A stretch of 51,827 nucleotides of DNA from CAZCAC01 sp964496575 (GCA_964496575.1 CAZCAC010000056.1:1-51827), one strand, 5' to 3'. Positions 7,296 through 15,849 are shown, counted from the first letter of the stretch. Translations and numbers: made by a program. Notes: a model not told the origin generated them from the sequence alone.

Positions 7296-8207
7296 TCAGG
7301 CCGGTGACCGGAAGTAGACCCCCCGCCCGCCACCCGCGCGCTTGGCGCGGCGCAGGGCGATCTCGGCGTGGCGTCGCAGGAGCTGGACCGATTCCACGTC
7401 GGTCCCGTCGGTCGTCTCGAAGCCGATGCTCGCGCCGACCGGGATCCCCTGGCCCTCCGGGCGGATGGTGCCCGACAGGGCGGCGAGGGTGTCGCGCAGG
7501 CGGCGCACGGCGGCGGCGGCCTCGACCGGACCGGTGTAGGGGAGCACGATGGCGAACTCGTCCCCCCCCAGGCGGCCGGCGACGTCCTCAGCGCGCAGCG
7601 TCTCCTGGATCGCCCGGCCCACGCGCGTGATCACCTGATCGCCGACGGTGTGGTCGTAGACCTTGTTCACCCGCCCGAAGTCGTCGAGGTCGAGCAGGAC
7701 CAGGGCCAGCTCGAGGTGGTGGCGCTGGGCCGCCGAGAAGTGCTCGACCAGCCGGGCCTGGAAGAAGCGGGGTCGCAGGAGGCCCGTGCGGTCGTCGTGG
7801 GCGGCGTGGTAGCGCAAGGAGTCCAGCTCCCCCGACTGCTCCGACTGCGCCATCAGCCGCTCGATCCGGATCAGGAACTCCTCGAGGGGCGCATCGCGGC
7901 GGATCAGGTCCCAGGCCTCGCCGCCGAGGGCCCGGGCCGCCTGGAGGGCGGGTCCGGGGTCACCCGGATCGGTGACCAGGAGGATCGGCGCGCGGGGCTC
8001 CTGACCCCGCAGGCGGTCGATCTCCTCCAGCTCGACCAGCCCGCCCCCGGCCAGGGGATCGATCACCAGGAGGCTGGGCGGCTCGGCCACCAGGCGGTCC
8101 CGCGTCTCGCGCAGGGTTCGGGTCGCCTCGAGCTCCAGGCCCGCCTCGCGGAGCGGACGCAGCGATTCCTCGAGCCCATTTCCCCGGTGGTCGCAGATCA
8201 GGATCAT
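7296..8207 (-). CDS. Diguanylate cyclase with receiver-like N-domain
   Basis: A 303-residue protein predicted to make cyclic di-GMP from two GTP. The ATG at 8207 is chosen because GGAG lies just upstream of it; the frame also allows a start at 8264. Residues 1-120 look like a receiver domain (LLVID with a candidate phospho-acceptor Asp at 50), but the conserved Lys near the end is replaced in LIRRDAP, so phosphorylation is uncertain. The GGDEF domain spans about 130-300 with GGDEF at 214-218 and the metal-binding LLDLDDFGRVN near 171-181. An allosteric I-site RAED sits at 205-208, exactly five residues before GGDEF, implying product inhibition. A possible -10 (TATAGT on the minus strand, 8271-8276) gives a leader of about 57 nt. 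Confidence 0.9.
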   Translation of the reverse strand: MILICDHRGNGLEESLRPLREAGLELEATRTLRETRDRLVAEPPSLLVIDPLAGGGLVELEEIDRLRGQEPRAPILLVTDPGDPGPALQAARALGGEAWDLIRRDAPLEEFLIRIERLMAQSEQSGELDSLRYHAAHDDRTGLLRPRFFQARLVEHFSAAQRHHLELALVLLDLDDFGRVNKVYDHTVGDQVITRVGRAIQETLRAEDVAGRLGGDEFAIVLPYTGPVEAAAAVRRLRDTLAALSGTIRPEGQGIPVGASIGFETTDGTDVESVQLLRRHAEIALRRAKRAGGGRGVYFRSPA

Positions 8208-8394
8208 CGATTCTCCAGAGGGGTGCTGCCGATCCCGCCCGGCGCCGCGGGAGGGAACACCCACCGCCCAACTATACCGCGCCGGCCGGGCCGAAGCGCC
8301 GATCGACCGGGATCACGGGGGATCGGAGGTTCCCCCGGAGGCGGCGAGGCCCTCCGGGGCGCCGAGAAACGGGGCAGCTTCCGCGGTGGGGGGT

Positions 8395-8422
8395 TTGACA
8401 CTCGACCCGGCGCCGCTAGACT
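8395..8422 (+). promoter_or_regulatory. Sigma-70-type promoter of the rpsB operon
   Basis: A perfect -35 TTGACA (8395-8400), a 16-nt spacer and TAGACT (8417-8422) stand ahead of rpsB. The start site would be near 8429, leaving a leader of roughly 180 nt before the ATG at 8612, long enough for autogenous control by S2. This promoter is the clearest signal in the 404-bp gap 8208-8611. The rest of the gap shows only short G+C-rich inverted repeats and no convincing gene. Confidence 0.7.
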
Positions 8423-8611
8423 CTTGGGCCTCTCCGTGGGTGCCATGCGCTCATTGCGCCCGCGGAGCAGGTGGCGTACGCCCTCGGAGACCCCTTCAGT
8501 TCCTGCACCTTTCCGCTCGATCGAGCTCCCTCCGCGGTGCGTTCTCGGCTCGCCAGAGAGCCTTCCCACTCCGTCCAAAGATAGTTCCCCACCCTCCTGC
8601 ACGATTCGTCC

Positions 8612-9646
8612 ATGGAGACCGTCAGCGTAACCCAACTGCTAGAAGCAGGTGTGCACTTCGGATGCCGCGTGTCGCGGTGGAATCCGAAGATGGCGCCGTA
8701 CATCTACGGCCGGCGCAACCTGATCCACATCATCGACCTCCGCGAGAGCCTCCGGGGGATCATCCGTGCCCAGAATGTTCTCTACCACCTCGCCGCCGAG
8801 GGTTCGTCGATCCTCTGGGTCGGCACCAAGCGCCAGGTGAAGGGAATCATCAGCGAAGTCGGTGAACGCACCGGCATGCCGATCGTCACCGAGCGGTGGA
8901 TCGGCGGCACCTTGACCAATTACTCGGTGATCCGCTCCCGTCTTCGCCGGCTCGAAGAGCTGGAGAAGATCGAGGAGGACGGGTCCAGCTCTCAGTACTC
9001 GAAGAAGGTACTGGCCAGCCTGCGCCGCGAGCGTCGCAAGATCACCCGCAACCTCGGCGGCATCCGCGAGATGAACGGCATCCCCGGCGCGATGATCGTC
9101 GTCGACCCCGCGCGGGAGTACAACGCCGTCCGCGAGGCGCGGAAGATGGGGCTGATCGTGATCGGTATCCTCGATACCGATTGCAACCCGGCCCAGGTCG
9201 ACATCGTCATCCCCGGCAACGACGACGCCTTGAAGTCGGTACGGCTCATGATCGAGCAGCTCGCCGAGGCGGTCGAGGAAGGCTCCGCGAACCACCGCGA
9301 GAACATGGCCTCCGTCGGCGCCGCCGAGAAGAGCGGTGCCGAGGACGGAGCCGACGGCCCGCGTCCCACCCGGGCGATCCGGCCGCTCCCGCCGCTGGTC
9401 AAGATGAAGAAGGACGAGGACGACCCGGAGGCGACTCCGACGGCCACCCCGGCGGAGCCCGCCGCCCCCGTCGCCGAGGCGGAAGCCCCGGCCGCGGAAC
9501 AGGCTCCCGCCGGCGAGCAGCCCGCGCCCGCCGCCGAGTCGACTGCACCGGAGCCGACCCCGGAGCCGACCCCGGAGCCCGCTCCGGAGGCCGCCCCCGC
9601 CGCGGAACCGGCCCCGACCCCGGCTGGCGAGAAGAAAGCAGACTGA
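8612..9646 (+). CDS. rpsB: 30S ribosomal protein S2 with long Pro/Ala/Glu tail
   Basis: A 344-residue S2, a component of the 30S subunit needed for S1 binding. The core (about 1-230) is canonical: VSVTQLLEAGVHFGCRVSRWNPKM, YIYGRRNLIHIIDL, ERWIGGTLTNYSVIRSR and PGAMIVVDPAREYNAVREA. After the core comes a roughly 110-residue extension that is low in complexity and rich in Pro, Ala and Glu, with repeats such as EPTPEPTPEPAPE. Typical S2 is 230-260 residues. The tail is probably disordered and could be a docking or tethering segment. It is first in the rpsB-tsf-pyrH-frr cluster, whose order is widely conserved in bacteria. Confidence 0.97.
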   Translation: METVSVTQLLEAGVHFGCRVSRWNPKMAPYIYGRRNLIHIIDLRESLRGIIRAQNVLYHLAAEGSSILWVGTKRQVKGIISEVGERTGMPIVTERWIGGTLTNYSVIRSRLRRLEELEKIEEDGSSSQYSKKVLASLRRERRKITRNLGGIREMNGIPGAMIVVDPAREYNAVREARKMGLIVIGILDTDCNPAQVDIVIPGNDDALKSVRLMIEQLAEAVEEGSANHRENMASVGAAEKSGAEDGADGPRPTRAIRPLPPLVKMKKDEDDPEATPTATPAEPAAPVAEAEAPAAEQAPAGEQPAPAAESTAPEPTPEPTPEPAPEAAPAAEPAPTPAGEKKAD

Positions 9647-9839
9647 TCCGAGCCGCGGATCGATTCGACCAGGGGGCCCGCCCGGATCAACTCCCGGCGG
9701 GCACCTGAACTAATATTCCGATACCCGATCGTTGCGAGAGGTCGCTCCTCCGAGCGTTTCCTCTCTCCACCGTTCCAGCTTCCGGGGGGGAGCCTCCACC
9801 CCGGGACGAGAAGATCCGAGAGGCGATTAACCAAGAGCC

Positions 9840-10682
9840 ATGGGCATTACCGCAGCAGACGTTCGAAACCTGCGCGTGAAGACCGGCGCACCGATGATGG
9901 ACTGCAAGAAGGCGCTCGAGGCCACCGGGGGTGACCTGGAGGCCGCCGAGGACCACCTGCGCAAGCTGGGCCTGAAGGCCGCCGGCAAGAAGGCCGGGCG
10001 CGCCACGGGTGAAGGGCGCTGTTTCCTCGCGGTGAGCGACGACGCTCGGCAAGGCGCGCTGGTCTCGGTCTCCTGCGAGACCGACTTCGTGGCCCGCACC
10101 CCGGACTTCGAGACCTTCCTGCAGGACCTCTGCGCCCACGTGATGCTGAACCGACCGGCTTCGGTCGAGGCGCTGATGGAGCAGGGCTGGACCGGCGGTG
10201 GAACCGTACAGGACGCCCTGACCGAGACGATCGGCAAGCTCGGCGAGAACATGTCGATCTCCGACGTCCGGTTCCTCGAGGCCCCCGAGGGCTTCGTCGG
10301 CGGCTACATCCACCATAACCAGAAGGTCGGGGTGCTCTCCGCCATCCAGACCTCCGCGTCGCGCGATGACAGCGAGGCAGTGCTGAAGCAGCTCGGAATG
10401 CACGCCGCGGCGCTGCCGCCGACCTCGCTCTGCCGCGAGGAGATCGAGAAGGACCAGCTCGACCGCGAGGTCGCGATCTACCGCGAGGAGGTCAAGAACA
10501 AGCCCGAGGAGATCCAGGAGAAGATCATCAAGGGCAAGCTGGAGAAGTTCTACACCGGGACCTGCCTGCGCGAGCAGCCCTGGGTGATGGACGACTCGAT
10601 GAGCGTGGAGAAGGCGATCGAGAAGGCCCTGGGCCAGGGCTCGACGATCACCGCCTACGCGCGCTTCGCCATCGGTTCCTGA
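9840..10682 (+). CDS. tsf: Elongation factor Ts
   Basis: A 280-residue EF-Ts, the guanine nucleotide exchange factor for EF-Tu. It starts MGITAADVRNLRVKTGAPMMDCKKAL, the conserved UBA-like N-domain, and contains the signature SCETDFVARTPDF that contacts EF-Tu. The dimerisation/core region continues through GENMSISDVRFLEAPEG, and the C-terminal part has the EIEKDQLDREVAIYREE and GKLEKFYTGTCLREQPWV segments. Length is usual. The 193-bp gap after rpsB contains a GCCCGCC/GGCGGGC hairpin near 9677-9705 that could attenuate read-through, and no other gene. Confidence 0.97.
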   Translation: MGITAADVRNLRVKTGAPMMDCKKALEATGGDLEAAEDHLRKLGLKAAGKKAGRATGEGRCFLAVSDDARQGALVSVSCETDFVARTPDFETFLQDLCAHVMLNRPASVEALMEQGWTGGGTVQDALTETIGKLGENMSISDVRFLEAPEGFVGGYIHHNQKVGVLSAIQTSASRDDSEAVLKQLGMHAAALPPTSLCREEIEKDQLDREVAIYREEVKNKPEEIQEKIIKGKLEKFYTGTCLREQPWVMDDSMSVEKAIEKALGQGSTITAYARFAIGS

Positions 10683-10705
10683 TCGACTCTCGGCCGCGGA
10701 CCCGA

Positions 10706-10752
10706 TCGGGACCATTCCGAGCCGCCTTCTGGGGGACTCGGAATGGTCCCGA
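10706..10752. terminator. Perfect 16-bp inverted repeat between tsf and pyrH
   Basis: TCGGGACCATTCCGAG (10706-10721) pairs perfectly with CTCGGAATGGTCCCGA (10737-10752) around a 15-nt loop. It begins 24 nt after the tsf stop and ends 27 nt before the pyrH start. There is no U-run, so it is not a textbook intrinsic terminator. It may be a terminator, an RNase processing site or a protein-binding operator. The right arm overlaps the proposed -35 region of the pyrH promoter (TGGTCC, 10744-10749). Confidence 0.6.
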
Positions 10753-10778
10753 ACCCGTATGGGGAGTATCCTCTCCCC
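10744..10778 (+). promoter_or_regulatory. Candidate pyrH promoter and start-site hairpin
   Basis: TGGTCC (10744-10749), a 17-nt spacer and TATCCT (10767-10772) end seven bases before the ATG at 10780, a leaderless layout. The same stretch forms GGGGAG-TATCCT-CTCCCC (10761-10778). If transcription instead reads through from tsf, this hairpin would hide the only Shine-Dalgarno-like sequence, GGGGAG. Confidence 0.4.
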
Positions 10779-10779
10779 G

Positions 10780-11499
10780 ATGAGCTACGAACGAGTTCTG
10801 CTCAAGCTCTCCGGCGAGGCTCTCGGCAATCCGGAAAGTGGGTACGGCATCGATCCTCCCTCGGTGCGCATCCTGAGTGCCCAGATCGCCCGGGTCGCTC
10901 GCCAGGGGGTCCGGATGGCGATCGTCTGCGGAGGGGGGAACATCCTCCGCGGCGCGCAGTTCAGCGAGCTGGGAGCGGAGCGCGCCGGCGCGGACTACAT
11001 GGGCATGCTGGGCACGATCATCAACGGCCTGGCGCTGTCCGACGGCCTCGAGCAGGCCGGGCTCCAGACCCGCGTGATGACCGCGCTCGAGGTGCGCTCG
11101 GTCGCCGAACCGTACGTGCGCCGTCGCGCCGTGCGTCACCTGGAGAAGGGGCGAGTGGTGATCCTGGCCGGTGGGCTGGGCACGCCGCTTTTCACCACCG
11201 ACACCGCCGCCGCCCAGCGCGCGGTCGAGCTCGGTTGCGAGGTCCTCTTGAAGGCGACCAAGGTCGACGGCGTCTACACCGCCGACCCGAAGAAGGACGA
11301 GGGGGCGGAGCGACTCGACGAGCTCTCCTACATGCAGGTGCTCCGCGGGCAGCTGAAAGTCATGGACGGCACGGCGGTCACCATGTGCATGGAGAATGAG
11401 CTGCCGGTGGTCGTGTTCGATCTTTTCAAGGAAGGGAATCTGGAACGCGTGATCCAGGGCAACACGGCCCTGGGGACGACGATCAGGAGTGGAAGATGA
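10780..11499 (+). CDS. pyrH: UMP kinase
   Basis: A 239-residue amino-acid-kinase-fold UMP kinase that phosphorylates UMP to UDP in pyrimidine synthesis. It begins MSYERVLLKLSGEALG. The nucleotide-binding Gly loop VCGGGNILRG, the ADYMGMLGTIINGLAL segment and the ATP-site stretch ATKVDGVYTADPKKD are all present. The ATG at 10780 is chosen over one at 10759 because it gives the normal family length and N-terminus and lies seven bases after a TATCCT hexamer. The stop overlaps the frr start by 4 nt (ATGA), indicating coupled translation. Confidence 0.96.
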   Translation: MSYERVLLKLSGEALGNPESGYGIDPPSVRILSAQIARVARQGVRMAIVCGGGNILRGAQFSELGAERAGADYMGMLGTIINGLALSDGLEQAGLQTRVMTALEVRSVAEPYVRRRAVRHLEKGRVVILAGGLGTPLFTTDTAAAQRAVELGCEVLLKATKVDGVYTADPKKDEGAERLDELSYMQVLRGQLKVMDGTAVTMCMENELPVVVFDLFKEGNLERVIQGNTALGTTIRSGR

Positions 11500-12056
11500 C
11501 GTACAAAGAGATTCTGGCCGAGGCCGATACCCGGATGGAGAAGGCGGTCAAGCACCTGCAGGACCTCCTGCGCAGCGTGCGGACCTCCCAGGCTTCCCCC
11601 GCGCTGGTCGAGAACATCCGCGTCGACTACTACGGGACGCCGACGCCGATCGTGCAGCTGGGCTCGATCTCGATCCCCGAGCCGCGGCAGCTGATGATCA
11701 AGCCCTTCGACGCCTCGATCATGACCGAGCTGTCCAAGGCGATCCAGAAGTCCGACCTCGGGATCAACCCCCAGAGCGACGGCAAGGTGTTGCGGCTGAT
11801 CCTGCCCCAGCTCTCCGGCGAGCAGCGCAAGAAGTACGCCGCCAAGGTCAAGGAGATGTGCGAGGAGGCCCGGGTCGCCCTGCGCAACACCCGGCGGGAC
11901 CTGAACAAGATGGCCGACCAGGCCAAGAAGGCGAGCGAGCTCACCGAGGACGAGAACCGCGATCTCCACGATGAGATCCAGAAGCTCCTCAAGAGCTTCG
12001 AGGAGAAGGTGGACAAGGTGCTGGAGAAGAAGACCAAGGAGGTCACCGAGCTTTAG
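11496..12056 (+). CDS. frr: Ribosome recycling factor
   Basis: A 186-residue RRF that, with EF-G, splits post-termination ribosomes. The three-helix-bundle domain includes MEKAVKHLQDLLRSVRTSQASP and, at the C-terminal side, RVALRNTRRDLNKMADQAKKASELTEDE, the family signature. The small beta/alpha domain contains YYGTPTPIVQLGSISIPEPRQLMI. Length and motifs are normal. Its ATG overlaps the pyrH stop (ATGA). The gene ends the rpsB-tsf-pyrH-frr operon; 182 bp follow before tRNA-Lys. Confidence 0.97.
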   Translation: MTYKEILAEADTRMEKAVKHLQDLLRSVRTSQASPALVENIRVDYYGTPTPIVQLGSISIPEPRQLMIKPFDASIMTELSKAIQKSDLGINPQSDGKVLRLILPQLSGEQRKKYAAKVKEMCEEARVALRNTRRDLNKMADQAKKASELTEDENRDLHDEIQKLLKSFEEKVDKVLEKKTKEVTEL

Positions 12057-12172
12057 CCCGCCCACCCGCCCCCCGGAGCTGTAGGCCACCTACCCACTCG
12101 TCCGCGGACGTCGACCGGGCGGGCCCGCTCCGATCAGCGCCGTTCGGGGGCCGGAAAAGAGCGGCCGAGCCC

Positions 12173-12200
12173 TTTTCCCGCCCGTTCGTTTTTGTATCCT
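12173..12200 (+). promoter_or_regulatory. Weak candidate promoter of tRNA-Lys
   Basis: TATCCT at 12195-12200 matches the hexamer seen before several genes here. The upstream TTTTCC (12173-12178, 16-nt spacer) is a poor -35. A small hairpin GCTCCGG-CCCCG-CCGGAGC (12209-12227) lies between it and the tRNA. Position relative to the tRNA is the main support. Confidence 0.3.
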
Positions 12201-12238
12201 GCGCAGCCGCTCCGGCCCCGCCGGAGCGTGTGAATTGG

Positions 12239-12314
<76 letters not shown>

Positions 12315-12362
12315 CCCCCTCTCGCCGCTCGCTCTCCCCGCGCTCCCGGCCCGGCCCGGCCT

Positions 12363-13298
12363 TCATGGAAGGTGGATCGCCTCCTCGCGGAGCCCGGGCA
12401 CCCCGTCGTCGGGCGACAGTCCGCCGAGCGCCCGGTAGGCGCGCGCCCAGTAGCCCGCGCGGGTGACCCCGGCGAAGCCGAGGAGTGGCAGGGTGACCAC
12501 GAAGAAGGTGACCTGCCCCGCGCAGGTCAGCATCAGGAGCGTGGCGAGGACCTGGCCGATCACGAAGACGGTCACGTTGAGGAGCAGATCCACCGCCAGC
12601 GTGCGCCCCGTCGCCCAGGGATCGCTGCGGGCGATTCGCCAGGCGTGGGTCAGCGCCGATCCGACGCCGCGCCGGTTGTGAGCGAGGCTCTGCAGGGCCA
12701 GCTGATGGATCACCGACAGCGCCAGCGAGTAGGCGGCGATGAGCGCGAGCCCGGGCAGGACCAGGAGCGCCATGGCGATCACCTGCGCGGGCGACCCGAG
12801 CCCCTCCAGGCCCCGGTCGACCAGGAGGCCGATCGGCACGGCCACCGCCACCACGGCGGCGAGCATCATCAGGGTGATCATCAGGTACATGCCGGTGGTG
12901 GCCAGGGTCAGCCCCTTGCCGGCTCGCCAGCTCTGCCGCAGCCGCGCATTGCCGAAGGTCCGCGCCAGCTGGCCCCAGATGTCCGGGGGTGCGATCCGGG
13001 CCAGCCCGACGCTGAGTCGCATCATCACCAGCGCCACCGGCAGCAGGGCGCCGGAGTAGAGCAGGAGCTCGAGGACCAGCTCGTTGCCGCTGCTGATCTC
13101 GTCCGGTCCGGCGGCGCCGAAGCCCCCGAGCCAGTCGCGGGTCAGACTGGCTCCCAGGCCGACCCCGGCCGTCGGGTAGCCGATTCCCGCGATCCACACC
13201 ATCCCCGGCCGCCCCGCGGCGCGCGCGGCGCCAGCGAGGGCGTCGACCGCCCTGGAGAGGGACCAGGATTCCTCCCGTCGACCGGTGAAGCTCGACAT
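12363..13298 (-). CDS. Multi-pass membrane protein of unknown function
   Basis: A roughly 311-residue protein with about five to six hydrophobic segments, among them LVLELLLYSGALLPVALVMM, MYLMITLMMLAAVVAVAVPI, AMALLVLPGLALIAAYSLAL, LLLNVTVFVIGQVLATLLML and the adjacent FFVVTLPLLGFAGV. A cytoplasmic loop AHNRRGVGSALTHAWRIARS resembles that in uncharacterised bacterial membrane proteins with a 'glycerophosphoryl diester phosphodiesterase membrane domain'-like layout; this is a weak resemblance. The start is ambiguous: AAGGGAGG runs directly into GTG (13301) and ATG (13298), a very short spacing. It lies downstream of pepP on the same strand with a gap of about 55 nt, so it may be co-transcribed. 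Confidence 0.7.
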   Translation of the reverse strand: MSSFTGRREESWSLSRAVDALAGAARAAGRPGMVWIAGIGYPTAGVGLGASLTRDWLGGFGAAGPDEISSGNELVLELLLYSGALLPVALVMMRLSVGLARIAPPDIWGQLARTFGNARLRQSWRAGKGLTLATTGMYLMITLMMLAAVVAVAVPIGLLVDRGLEGLGSPAQVIAMALLVLPGLALIAAYSLALSVIHQLALQSLAHNRRGVGSALTHAWRIARSDPWATGRTLAVDLLLNVTVFVIGQVLATLLMLTCAGQVTFFVVTLPLLGFAGVTRAGYWARAYRALGGLSPDDGVPGLREEAIHLP

Positions 13299-13352
13299 CA
13301 CCTCCCTTGCGCGGCCCCCCGGCGGGCATTTTCGCCGCCGCGGCCGGGCGAG

Positions 13353-14708
13353 CTAGATCGCCGGCTCCAGCTTCCTGCCGCGGCAGGCCGCCTCGACCTC
13401 CTCGACCGTCTTGGGCGTGCCCTCGGTGAGGATCTCGTGCCCCTCGGCGGTCACCAGCACGTCGTCCTCGATCCGCACGCCGATCCCGCGCCAGCGCTCG
13501 TCGACGGTCTCGTCGTCGGCCGCGATGTAGAGCCCCGGCTCGACGGTGAAGACCATCCCCGGCTCCAGCGGACGCGACGCCCCGTCCTTCGCCTGCGAGC
13601 CGCAGTCGTGAACGTCGAGGCCGAGGAAGTGGCTCGTCTTGTGCATGTAGAAGCGGCGGTAGCTCTCCTCCTTCAACACCTCCTCCTCGGTTCCCTCGAG
13701 CAGGCCCAGGCGGATGAGGCCGCGCACCAGGACACCCAGCGCGGTCTCGTGCACCGTGTCGAACGGAACGCCCGGCCGGACCTGCTCGATGGCGGCCTCC
13801 TCGGCTTCCAGCACGAGATCGTAGATCGCGCGCTGCTCCAGGCTGAAGGTCCCGTTGACGGGGAAGGTGCGGGTGATGTCGGCGGCGTAGTATTCGTACT
13901 CTCCACCCGCGTCGATCAGGAGCAGATCGCCGTCCTTCAGCTCCATGTCGTTGGTGACGTAGTGCAGGATGCAGGCGTTCTCGCCGCCGGCGACGATCGT
14001 CGCGTAGGCGACGCCGGTTCCGCCCCGGCTGCGGAAGACGTACTCGATCAGCGCCTCGATCTCGCACTCGTTCATGCCCGGCTCGGTGTTCGCCATCGCC
14101 GCCTCGTGCGCCTCGCGGGTGAACTTCGCCGCCTCGCGCATCAAGCCCAGCTCCTCGTCGCTCTTGAAGAGGCGCATCTCGTGGAGGATCGGCGCCGGAT
14201 CGAGCAGCTCGTAGGGGGCGCGCGTCGTCCCGCGCGCCTTGTTGCGCAACCCGGCCAGCGCCTCGAGCATCTGGCGGTCGTTCTCCGGCTCGATGCCGAT
14301 GCGGTAGAGGATCTTCGGGTAGTCGACGAGGATCTCACCCAGCGCGCTCCACAGCTCGGAGATCGGCCGAGCCTCGTCGACCCCCAGCGCCTCCGGCGCG
14401 CGCTCGACGCCGAGCCGCCGACCGGTCCACGTCTCCTTCTCCGGATCGCGCTCGCGCAGGAAGAGGATCGAGCGCACGGGCTCCTCGTCCTCGCCCTCCT
14501 CCTTCTTCGCGCCCCTGATTCCGTCGGGCAGGAGCACCAGCACCGACTCCGGCTCGTCGAATCCGGTCAGGTACCAGAAGTCGCTGGTGGGGCGGAAGCG
14601 ATACTCGCAGTCGTGGTTCCGCACCTTGTGGCTGGCGGTCGGGATCACGGCGGCGCTGCCGGTCTCGGCGAGCTTCTCGAGGAACTTGTCGCGGTGGGTG
14701 CGGTACAT
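13353..14708 (-). CDS. pepP: Xaa-Pro aminopeptidase (aminopeptidase P)
   Basis: A 451-residue M24 metallopeptidase that removes an N-terminal residue preceding proline. An AMP_N domain (about 1-140) contains NHDCEYRFRPTSDFWYLTGF. The pita-bread catalytic domain has the dinuclear metal ligands Asp266 (LLLIDAGGEY), Asp277 (AADITRTF), His360 (HKTSHFLGLDVHD), Glu390 (FTVEPGLYI) and Glu414 (VRIEDDVL), plus His249 in ILHYVTN. Length is normal for the PepP group. A promoter-like TTGCCA-N18-TACCCT lies upstream. The membrane-protein gene follows it. Confidence 0.95.
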   Translation of the reverse strand: MYRTHRDKFLEKLAETGSAAVIPTASHKVRNHDCEYRFRPTSDFWYLTGFDEPESVLVLLPDGIRGAKKEEGEDEEPVRSILFLRERDPEKETWTGRRLGVERAPEALGVDEARPISELWSALGEILVDYPKILYRIGIEPENDRQMLEALAGLRNKARGTTRAPYELLDPAPILHEMRLFKSDEELGLMREAAKFTREAHEAAMANTEPGMNECEIEALIEYVFRSRGGTGVAYATIVAGGENACILHYVTNDMELKDGDLLLIDAGGEYEYYAADITRTFPVNGTFSLEQRAIYDLVLEAEEAAIEQVRPGVPFDTVHETALGVLVRGLIRLGLLEGTEEEVLKEESYRRFYMHKTSHFLGLDVHDCGSQAKDGASRPLEPGMVFTVEPGLYIAADDETVDERWRGIGVRIEDDVLVTAEGHEILTEGTPKTVEEVEAACRGRKLEPAI

Positions 14709-14745
14709 GGCGTTCGGTCGGGTTCTCAGGCGGTTGGAAGCGAAG

Positions 14746-14775
14746 AGGGTAGCTCGGCGGGAGAGCGGTTGGCAA
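14746..14775 (-). promoter_or_regulatory. Candidate pepP promoter
   Basis: On the minus strand TTGCCA (14775-14770), an 18-nt spacer and TACCCT (14751-14746) precede the pepP ATG by 37 nt. It matches the -10 pattern (TANNCT) of other promoters in the window. Confidence 0.4.
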
Positions 14776-14793
14776 TCAGCTGTTGGCCGGGAG

Positions 14794-15849
14794 CTAACGG
14801 CTGGCAGCCAGCCTCCCCTCCACGGCCGAGGCGATCCGGGCCAGGAAACGTCTGGCCTCCGCCTCGTCCGCCGGGAGGTGCAGGATCGTCGCGCTCCAGG
14901 GGGACGCCGGGAGCGTACCCGGCCGGCGGATTCCCGTGGGGACCTCCAGGAGGGCTCCGAACGCGCGGACCGCGGCGCGCGCCTCCGCCTCCGCGGGAGC
15001 GCCCTCCGCGCACTCGATCCAGAGGCCGCCGCGCTGGAGCTGCTGGGGGAGCGCGCCCTTCGGTGTCGCCGGCAGCGGCTCGTGGCGGGGGTGGAAGCGC
15101 CCGAAGAGGTTGTGCTCCTCGTCCCCGGGCTGCAGCTCGAGGGTGAGCGGCAGACCGACCTCGTCCTGCCGCATCCAGTCGATGTACTCGACGCGGATCT
15201 CCTGACCGGCGGGGGTGGGCAGCAGCACGCGCAGGGTCGCCGGTCCGCCGCCGGTGTGCAGGAGGTCGACCTCCACCCCCGAGGGCTCGACGCTGACCAC
15301 CAGGGTCACCACCGCCTCGCCGATGCGCAGCCCCTCGACGCGTGCCGAGCGCGTGCCGATCCGTCCGCGCGTCTTGGCTTCGAGCGCCGGCGGGGGAGCG
15401 GGGCGCAGGAGCACGCCGTCGGGCAGGGGACCGGGGAGGCCGCCGCGGCCGAGCGCGCTCTTCGCCGGGACTCCCGGCAGGAGGTGGGGCATGGCGGCCG
15501 CCGCCCACTCGGGGAAACCACCGAGGCGTTCGAGGTGGACCCACGCGTCGCGCCAGCGTCCCTGCTCTCGTGCCAGGAGCAGCAGGCCCGCGCGCCGTCG
15601 GGGGCCCGGCTCCTCGGCGCCCGCCTCCTCGCCGAGCCACCTCGCCCAGCTCGACCAGCGCTGGTCGGGGGTCGCCGCGGCGGGATCGCCGAGCCAGGGC
15701 TCGCTCGCGAGCAGCGTCTCGGCGAGATCGATCGGTTTCGTCTCCGCCCCCACGCCGGCCCAGGCCCGGGCCACGGGGCCCTCGGGAAGCTCGACGCCCT
15801 GCTGCGGAGAGGGCCAGAGGAGGAGGAGGGGAGCGAGGAGTCTGATCAC
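14794..15849 (-). CDS. Secreted protein of unknown function
   Basis: About 351 residues from a GTG at 15849; the frame stays open to an ATG at 15903, which would put 18 charged residues before the hydrophobic stretch. The chosen start gives an N-terminal signal peptide VIRLLAPLLLLWPSPQQG. No domain is recognised. The middle contains beta-rich segments (GEAVVTLVVSVEPSGVEVDLLHTGG, RVLLPTPAGQEIRVEYIDW) and the C-terminus is helical (DEAEARRFLARIASAVEGRL). It is probably exported. It lies upstream of pepP on the same strand, with 85 nt between; that gap includes the pepP promoter candidate. Confidence 0.6.
   Translation of the reverse strand: MIRLLAPLLLLWPSPQQGVELPEGPVARAWAGVGAETKPIDLAETLLASEPWLGDPAAATPDQRWSSWARWLGEEAGAEEPGPRRRAGLLLLAREQGRWRDAWVHLERLGGFPEWAAAAMPHLLPGVPAKSALGRGGLPGPLPDGVLLRPAPPPALEAKTRGRIGTRSARVEGLRIGEAVVTLVVSVEPSGVEVDLLHTGGGPATLRVLLPTPAGQEIRVEYIDWMRQDEVGLPLTLELQPGDEEHNLFGRFHPRHEPLPATPKGALPQQLQRGGLWIECAEGAPAEAEARAAVRAFGALLEVPTGIRRPGTLPASPWSATILHLPADEAEARRFLARIASAVEGRLAASR

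Noticed and set aside
12372..15146. Long plus-strand frame opposite pepP and two neighbours
   Set aside because: It is antisense to aminopeptidase P with all metal ligands and to a membrane protein, and it gives no recognisable product.
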